From assembly GCA_024364805.1 (NCBI GenBank), contig CM044498.1, positions 10,711,407 to 10,733,835 on the forward strand: a stretch of DNA of 22,429 nt. Reading direction: 5' to 3'. Positions 16,858-22,429 of this stretch are shown one piece after another. This DNA comes from Euprymna scolopes (Eukaryota; Mollusca; Cephalopoda; Sepiida; Sepiolidae). Position 1 is the stretch's first letter. Every line of letters starts with the position of its first letter. The notes below the pieces were generated by a model that was not told the DNA's origin, searched no databases, and was given only the letters and a program-made list of their open reading frames with translations. A program made the position numbers and the translations under genes.

Positions 16858-18696
16858 TTCTATGAGTTCCTATGTGGCTTTCATGATGTGTGTAAGCTGT
16901 GGTGTTCTGTATGGAAAAACGTGTGTGTGTAAAAATGAAGTTAATTAGAAATTGTATAAGTAGATAATGGGGTTTCTGTTCTACCATACTCGTATTCTAT
17001 GCTATTACAGTAACTGCAAAATATCAACGATAATTTTGAGCATGATAATGAGATATATAGGAGAATGTTAATGGAAACATATTTTCTCAGTTCCCATTAC
17101 AACTTTAGGAGGATGCTTAACATACTGTGAGTCCTCTAATTAGTATAGTTACACACATGTGCTATTCTAAACATGATCTAAACTAGTTTTTACCAAATCA
17201 TTGACAGACTTTACGATACTGGAAATGTGTATTGTTTATGTTTCTTTTTAACTATTTTGGTTGATCAACAAGAGTTGAGGAAATAATGGTTTCTACTTAG
17301 TGTAAAACACTACACCATCTGAAATAGAATAGATTAGTCAGTAATGACATGTATGAAGCATAAAGCATGAACATATCCTTTGTTACTGGCGTAAGCATAA
17401 TAATATCGAAGTAAAATATCAAGAGTGCTGTCTGATAATCAGATTTTGAATCTCTGCATATAGTCTTGTCTCTCTGTAGATGACTAATGTGTGTGTGCTA
17501 TTACATTTTACATATATTCAAGTAAGCATTATTAAAAATAACAAATCTTCTTAATTATACTATTTTATTCTTTGATTTTTCAAATTATCTTTTTTGTGTT
17601 AAAACCGAAAAAAAAAACGTATGTACCATGAATGTTTTTGATTCCTCAAATTTTTTTTATTTCAACACGCAAAAAAGATTTTGTGAAAAATTGTAAAATA
17701 AAAAAAGATATAATTAAACAGATTTGTTGTTTTTTAAGTGTTTGCTTAAATGAAAATATGCTGCCTAAATACACAACATCCAAAAATATTAAATTTATAA
17801 ATAAGATGTTTAATGCCAAAGTGTAATTATGATCAGACACAATATAATAATGATAATAAAAAATAAACATAATAGTAATAGTACATTTAAAAAGTTAATA
17901 AAAAAAAGGAAATATTACTTTTTGTGAACTTGTAATAAAGAATAATGAAAACAAGTAGTTTTCTATTACGTTTGTTATGAAGCATATTGTATAATAAAAC
18001 AGGTGAAAATGAAGTCTAAATCTAGAGAAAAGAAAGTTTGATGAAAAGAAAAAAAACAATTAGTTGTTTAAAGATGTAAAAAGCACCTTTTAATTTGAAG
18101 CATTTAAAAAATCCCTATATATAATGAGGCACAGTTTTTCTCCTCTGGACCAAAATACCGTAGCTTTACAACAACAGATGGCACATATAAATTTATTATT
18201 TTTATCCTATTAGCCTTTATCTTATTTAACTATAGAACAACATTTTAGATAGAATAATTCATAATATTAAAACATTACATTTATTCCTAGGAGCGACATC
18301 ATGATCATAGCCTACAGGGGAAGTAGTTGCAATTTCACCCGCAATCCATAAGTCCTCTTGCGACCCCATCCTTCATAACATGAATTTATTCTATTTCTTA
18401 CTTTCCTGTGCCTATGCTGACATTAAGTGGGTACTGATTTGCTACACATCACATACTCTTACAACTTTTCATCTACAGAAATAATGATGTCTCCCTGTAT
18501 GTATACACTGGCTTCCGATTGGCTGAAATATAAGCATTCCTACATTCTAGATTAACTGTATCAGCCTCAAAACCAAATGGTCACTTGCACTACAATATGG
18601 CTGGTTCCGATTACATACATACAAAAGAGAAACCTTCTATTAAACACACCAACAGTGCAGTACACATGTATTTACACTTTAAAAAACAAGGTTGCG

Positions 18697-18697
<1 letters not shown>
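16858..18697. other. AT-rich intron stretch, nearly featureless
   Basis: No exon of the kinase (no VLDIIKH, EYLHKNG, HRDVKA or DFGVSA coding) on the plus strand and no other gene on either strand. At 18112 a Helitron-like start, A|TCCCTATATATAATGAGGC, can be read, but no matching 3' end follows. The part from 18300 to 18690 is a little less AT-rich without a recognisable product. Confidence 0.5.

Positions 18698-18745
<48 letters not shown>
18698..18745. repeat. (TG)n microsatellite
   Basis: Twenty-four uninterrupted TG units, the longest pure dinucleotide tract in the window. Confidence 0.98.
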
Positions 18746-18746
<1 letters not shown>

Positions 18747-20616
18747 TTAAACTAATAGGCTGCATAAACTTCCGCATGCTTGTGCTTGTAATTAATAAAT
18801 CCAAATGTTTTAATATGGTTTAACATAAAGACTTGGAACAATATTTTTCAAATGATTAAAAAAAATTTAATGGAAAGAAAAAATTCTCATAATACATCAA
18901 GATGATATTTGTGGAAATTTTCACTAAAAAGGAATTGGAAACACTAAACAAAGCAAATTATAAGGAAGCAGGCATGACCATATACAAGCACACAATAAAG
19001 GAATCACAAATAACCAACACGTTAGAATTTAAAATATTAAATTTATTTATAGGAAAATATACTAAACAAAGGGATAGGAAACCTTCATGGAAAAAGATAA
19101 TTCTATAAAATGTCACTTATTTTTTTAATGCTCAAGTAAATATACTTTGTATGTCCTATATATGATAGCATGTAAAACAGGTGTGAGACGAATATATTTA
19201 CAAAATAATTTGCAGTTACTTTCTGTATTACATCTTTTAAAATATTGTCACAATACTAATTTAATATTGTCAGATCAGTCTCATTCTGCTATTGGTAAAA
19301 TGTAATTCATTTTTGGTACTGATCCAGAACCTGACCCACGGTTGCATCTGCATCAGTTGGCAGTTTACCATAAGCTGCCAGAAAAGCAGAATGTGTTAAT
19401 CAGCAGGCTGTTAACTGCAATTAATAGAAGAAAAAAAAAATTGATTTTTAATCATAGCTGTTTCTATAAAAAAAGTAATTGTTTCTGTTACAAAACAAAA
19501 ACAAAACAAAAACACTTATTTTATTGAAATTTTTATTGTAAAAGAAACTTAACTTTCCAGAAAAGAAAAAAAACATTTGAAAAAAAACATTTCTTTGAAA
19601 CAGTTGTCGAAAAACATTTTAATGTTTTTTGTGAAAAAAATAAAAACATTTCTTTCATTTAATTAAACTTAACATAAATCTTATCTTCTTGTATACAAGT
19701 TTCGCTTTCAGCATTTTGAAGTTATCGTCTGACCATAAACTGCCTGAAGATGCCGATGCGACTTAAGTCAGGTTTTGGCTGATTGGTTTTCTTGGTGAAA
19801 TGTTTCCTCTGCAAACTAATGGCCTTTTTGGATCCATAGCATGGTAATGCCTTTCAGAATAATAAGCCATAGTCTGGGAATCTGGAAACTAGCAAACTGA
19901 ATACCAAAGCTAATGGAAAGGCTTTTCTATTGGTCAACAGTGACTTCAGACTCAGCAAATGGGTCAGATCAGTAACATTGTTGTCAGCTTTTGTACCGTG
20001 ATGGTAATAATTCTTGGAATCATACAACTATCAAGCTCTTAATTTGAGGGCAATGATGACCAGCCTTCATTTTGAAGTTAGCAATGATATCTTCGTACAT
20101 GTTCCCCCTTTTTCAAATCATGCCACTCATGGTATTATTTATTAAATTCACGATTCATATTTGGTATAAACTTAAATCGATGCCTGATTTGTTCACTAAG
20201 TTTCAGCCATAAATGTCCAAAAGTCATTTGATTCAATAATAAGCATGCCTTTATATAATACACAAAATTGTCAATAACTCGGACTCTTGGCTCTCTTCTC
20301 GTTTGGGATGGAATGACCGTCTTAAGTTCATGAATTGTGTGACGATTGTTTTGATCGATATTATCTTTAAAATAATTCTATGGATAAAAATCTGGAATGG
20401 TTAAAATCCAGTGAGTGTAAAACCCATTCAACATCACACCTCATACTCATGAGACAATCACCAAAGTTTCTCAGCATATCATTAAATAGTGATAAAACAA
20501 AGACTGTTGCACATTCACGATTGAAACTTGGACAAGTCAGGCATAGTCTGAAGTTCATTTACACAAAATATAATTGGATATGTTGGATTTTATTAACAGT
20601 TCCATGGATGGCTTCT
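18746..20616. other. AT-rich intron stretch with possible decayed coding patches
   Basis: Open frames at 18902-19108 and 20380-20643 (plus) have no family motif that I recognise. The minus strand between about 19720 and 20330 has a more balanced base composition and broken short frames, possibly an old mobile-element gene, but nothing could be named. A/T-rich simple sequence with repeated AAACATTT lies at 19490-19665. Confidence 0.4.
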
Positions 20617-20715
20617 TTTTTTTTTTTAGTCTCTCCTGTATAAGCATGTAGATCCTATTTTTTGGGGGGGTTTTTTTTTAGTCTCTCCTGTATAAGCATG
20701 TAGATCCTATTTTTC
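20617..20715 (+). repeat. 52-bp tandem duplication
   Basis: A T tract followed by AGTCTCTCCTGTATAAGCAT and GTAGATCCTATTTTT occurs at 20617-20663 and again at 20669-20715, with a GGGGGG interruption in between. The copies are identical over the non-T part, so the event is recent or the assembly has a local duplication. Confidence 0.9.
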
Positions 20716-20899
20716 TAAATGATTTCATGTAATTTTCTTTCATGTTTATTTGCAATTGATAGAAGTTCAATACTCAAATTTAGAACCTCATATGTTCAGA
20801 ATCTTTTTATCCTATTAAAAATTGGCTTTGAAATCTAGTGGAGAATGATGTCTTCTATTCCTTATAGGTCCCTTTTTTCTTTTTCTTTTTTTTTTTGTT

Positions 20900-21468
20900 A
20901 TCAAAGAAGCTCTTCTTTGTTGTTTCCATAAAAAGTGCTCGACTGAGCTCCGATCTCTGGTTCCTCCTTGTAAGACATTCACAAGAATTTGTCTTTTTAC
21001 CACAACATTAAAAAAAAGAAAGTATTTCTTTGTGTATGTAATATCAGACAGAATATCCACAAAAAAGCTTTTTTTGCAAAGGTTTTCCATCTGTAGAGTA
21101 CATTACCATGGGACTGCTTCACTGTAGATTACAACATGTCTTCAAATCCAGTGTCAACAGATTCCCTTCATGAACAGTTCCCATAAGTAATCGAACTTTG
21201 TCCATTTCAATCTGCTCATTAAGTTCTTCATCTCTTAACAGATAATCGGTCTGTCTCATTAACTCTTATCCCAGAGTAGCTTTTAGCCTTGATAAGTGAT
21301 GACCTAATTGATGTAATTGACTTAGTCCATTCCATTAATCATTCTCAATCCGGTTATTCATCTTTCAACTGACAATCATTCCGTGTCATTAGCTCTTATC
21401 CTTTAGTGGCTTTTGGCCCTAATAAGTGATGACTTATCTAGTAAAAAAAAAAAAAAAGAAAAAAAAAA
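20900..21468 (+). mobile_element. LINE 3' end (L5) with duplicated 3' UTR
   Basis: Begins near TTGTTGTTTCCATAAAAAGT and GCTCGACTGAGCTCCGATC, the same LINE tail as L1 (GTGCTCGGCTGAGCTCCAATC). It passes through TTACAACATG and a VFKSSVNRF-like patch to about 21175. The 3' UTR unit with CTCTTATCCCAGAGTAGC and TTGATAAGTGATGA (21241-21303) is present a second time at 21371-21433 (CTCTTATCCTTTAGTGGC, TAATAAGTGATGA). The tail is A15-G-A10 at 21443-21468. 5'-truncated and broken. Confidence 0.8.
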
Positions 21469-22394
21469 GTAATTTTGTCAATGAGTTTCTAATGCAGATC
21501 ATCCAAGTCACAATCTTGTAAATTGTCTCACGAATGGAAAGAGGAGGAGGGGGAGGTACGACAAATGGATTTCAAACCTGTATTTCTGCTCACTTCATCT
21601 TTCGTAACCTTGAATAAACTCAATGGAAATTAACCTAATTTCTGTCACCTTGTGACTGTTTAACATGACCAGTGTCTGGATTTAGCATTGTCCATTCAAC
21701 ACCAGAAATAATGTTGATCAAACAATAATTATTGTAAATGTGATTCAGTCATCATCTAAACATGAGCTTCAAATAATTCGGTTACTAGGTTGATAGAATA
21801 GCCGGAGGAGCAGATCAAAAGAAATGTTTAAATATTGCTTTAATATGAGAAACTGTCATAATTAGCATTTCTTGAGTGGCTTTAACCAATTTTGAAATAA
21901 AACTTGTATTTATATTTCTTTTTTATTATTTATCTATTATCATACTAAATTTGAATTAACCATGTTTCTTTGAAGACCTTTTTTCTGTATGTTCCGATTA
22001 ATCATCCCCACATTAGAATTATCACGCCATCATAAAAGTGTTAAAAAGTGTTCTCATTAAAACAGATTGTATATTGATGTAGAAACTACGTTAGGACAGA
22101 CAGCAATTGAATACATTTGTATCATTGCTAAATAGGATAGACACGTTTATTATTGTACTAAAACTCAACGTTTGTTTCTCTATGACCTTTTTCCTATATA
22201 TATTTTTATCACACGAAATACATCTTAAAATATTCCTTAGTTTTTGGATTGAGTTAAATTTTAAAAAGGTTAATTTTAATTGTTATTTGCCATTAACTTG
22301 ACAAGTGATCCCCATTTCTTACAAATTTTTTCACCCCCAGTTATTTCATACAGTCACTCTGATCAAATAAAAGTTGATCTTTCAATGTGTTTGT

Positions 22395-22402
<8 letters not shown>
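21469..22402. other. AT-rich stretch, nothing recognised
   Basis: No exon, RNA gene or element end supported. A short GGAGGAGGGGGAGG purine tract lies at 21542-21556. Confidence 0.5.

Positions 22403-22429
<27 letters not shown>
22403..22429. repeat. (TA)n microsatellite at window edge
   Basis: GTGTG followed by TA repeats that run to the window end. Confidence 0.95.

Noticed and set aside
17701-17740. GATATAATTAAACAG as part of the next kinase exon (DIIK)
   Set aside because: No VLD before it, no acceptor, A-rich run around it; chance in AT-rich sequence.
18902-19108. Open frame of 68 codons with KKELETLNKANYKEAG and KYTKQRDRKPSWKK
   Set aside because: Lys-rich and in AT-rich intron; resembles no family I can name, has no splice sites or upstream frame. 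It could be a LINE scrap but this cannot be supported.
19720-20330. Minus-strand mobile-element gene
   Set aside because: Base composition is a little more coding-like and short frames exist, but no conserved motif could be read, so no call was made.
20380-20643. Open frame of 87 codons on the plus strand
   Set aside because: No motif, composition like its surroundings, runs into the T tract of the 52-bp duplication.
1-22429. CRISPR array, operon or prokaryotic-type system
   Set aside because: No regularly spaced short repeats with unique spacers; the sequence is clearly animal intronic DNA with splice sites and eukaryotic mobile elements.

Overview
The window looks like intronic and repeat DNA from a cephalopod mollusc, most likely an octopod. 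The grounds are three: a SINE body and tail that match, from memory, the core and the CATCATCAT...TATGCTGGC tail of cephalopod SINEs; very AT-rich, microsatellite-studded sequence; and a single well-conserved exon in more than 22 kb. The species call is inference, since no search was possible.

The only host coding sequence I can support is one 106-bp internal exon at 14578-14683 (+). It encodes the alphaC-to-hinge part of a SPAK/OSR1 (OXSR1/STK39; fly Fray, worm GCK-3) Ste20-family kinase, which acts downstream of WNK kinases on cation-chloride cotransporters. It has a clean acceptor and donor. Everything to its left (at least 14.5 kb) and right (at least 7.7 kb) reads as its flanking introns; I found no neighbouring kinase exon.

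Layout: 1-3200, AT-rich sequence with a tRNA-like SINE relic (minus strand) and old Helitron-like repeats, including an inverted pair. 3214-6056, a head-to-tail array of four non-autonomous Helitron-like elements (minus strand) whose junctions are exact CTAG|TC; three of them carry tRNA-like modules. 6120-7610, two LINE 3' ends (+). 8163-8746, a fifth Helitron of the same family. 8751-10700, dispersed repeats plus a LINE 3' end (-). 11528-11970, another LINE 3' end (-). 12463-14154, a 1.7-kb block bounded by 40-bp direct repeats that holds a 5S-rRNA-headed SINE and a decayed coding fossil of an unclassified repeated family. 14578-14683, the kinase exon. 15731-16430, a Helitron in plus orientation. 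16635-16857, a MITE-like element with a 26-bp perfect inverted repeat. 17-20.6 kb, mostly featureless AT-rich intron with a (GT)n tract. 20617-21468, a 52-bp tandem duplication and a fifth LINE 3' end with a duplicated 3' UTR.

Nothing here forms an operon-like or multi-gene system. The interest lies in how mobile elements are built and stacked in the intron: the Helitron array with tRNA-like modules, the 5S-headed cephalopod SINE, and LINE copies in opposite orientations that could pair in the pre-mRNA and feed the ADAR editing for which cephalopods are known.
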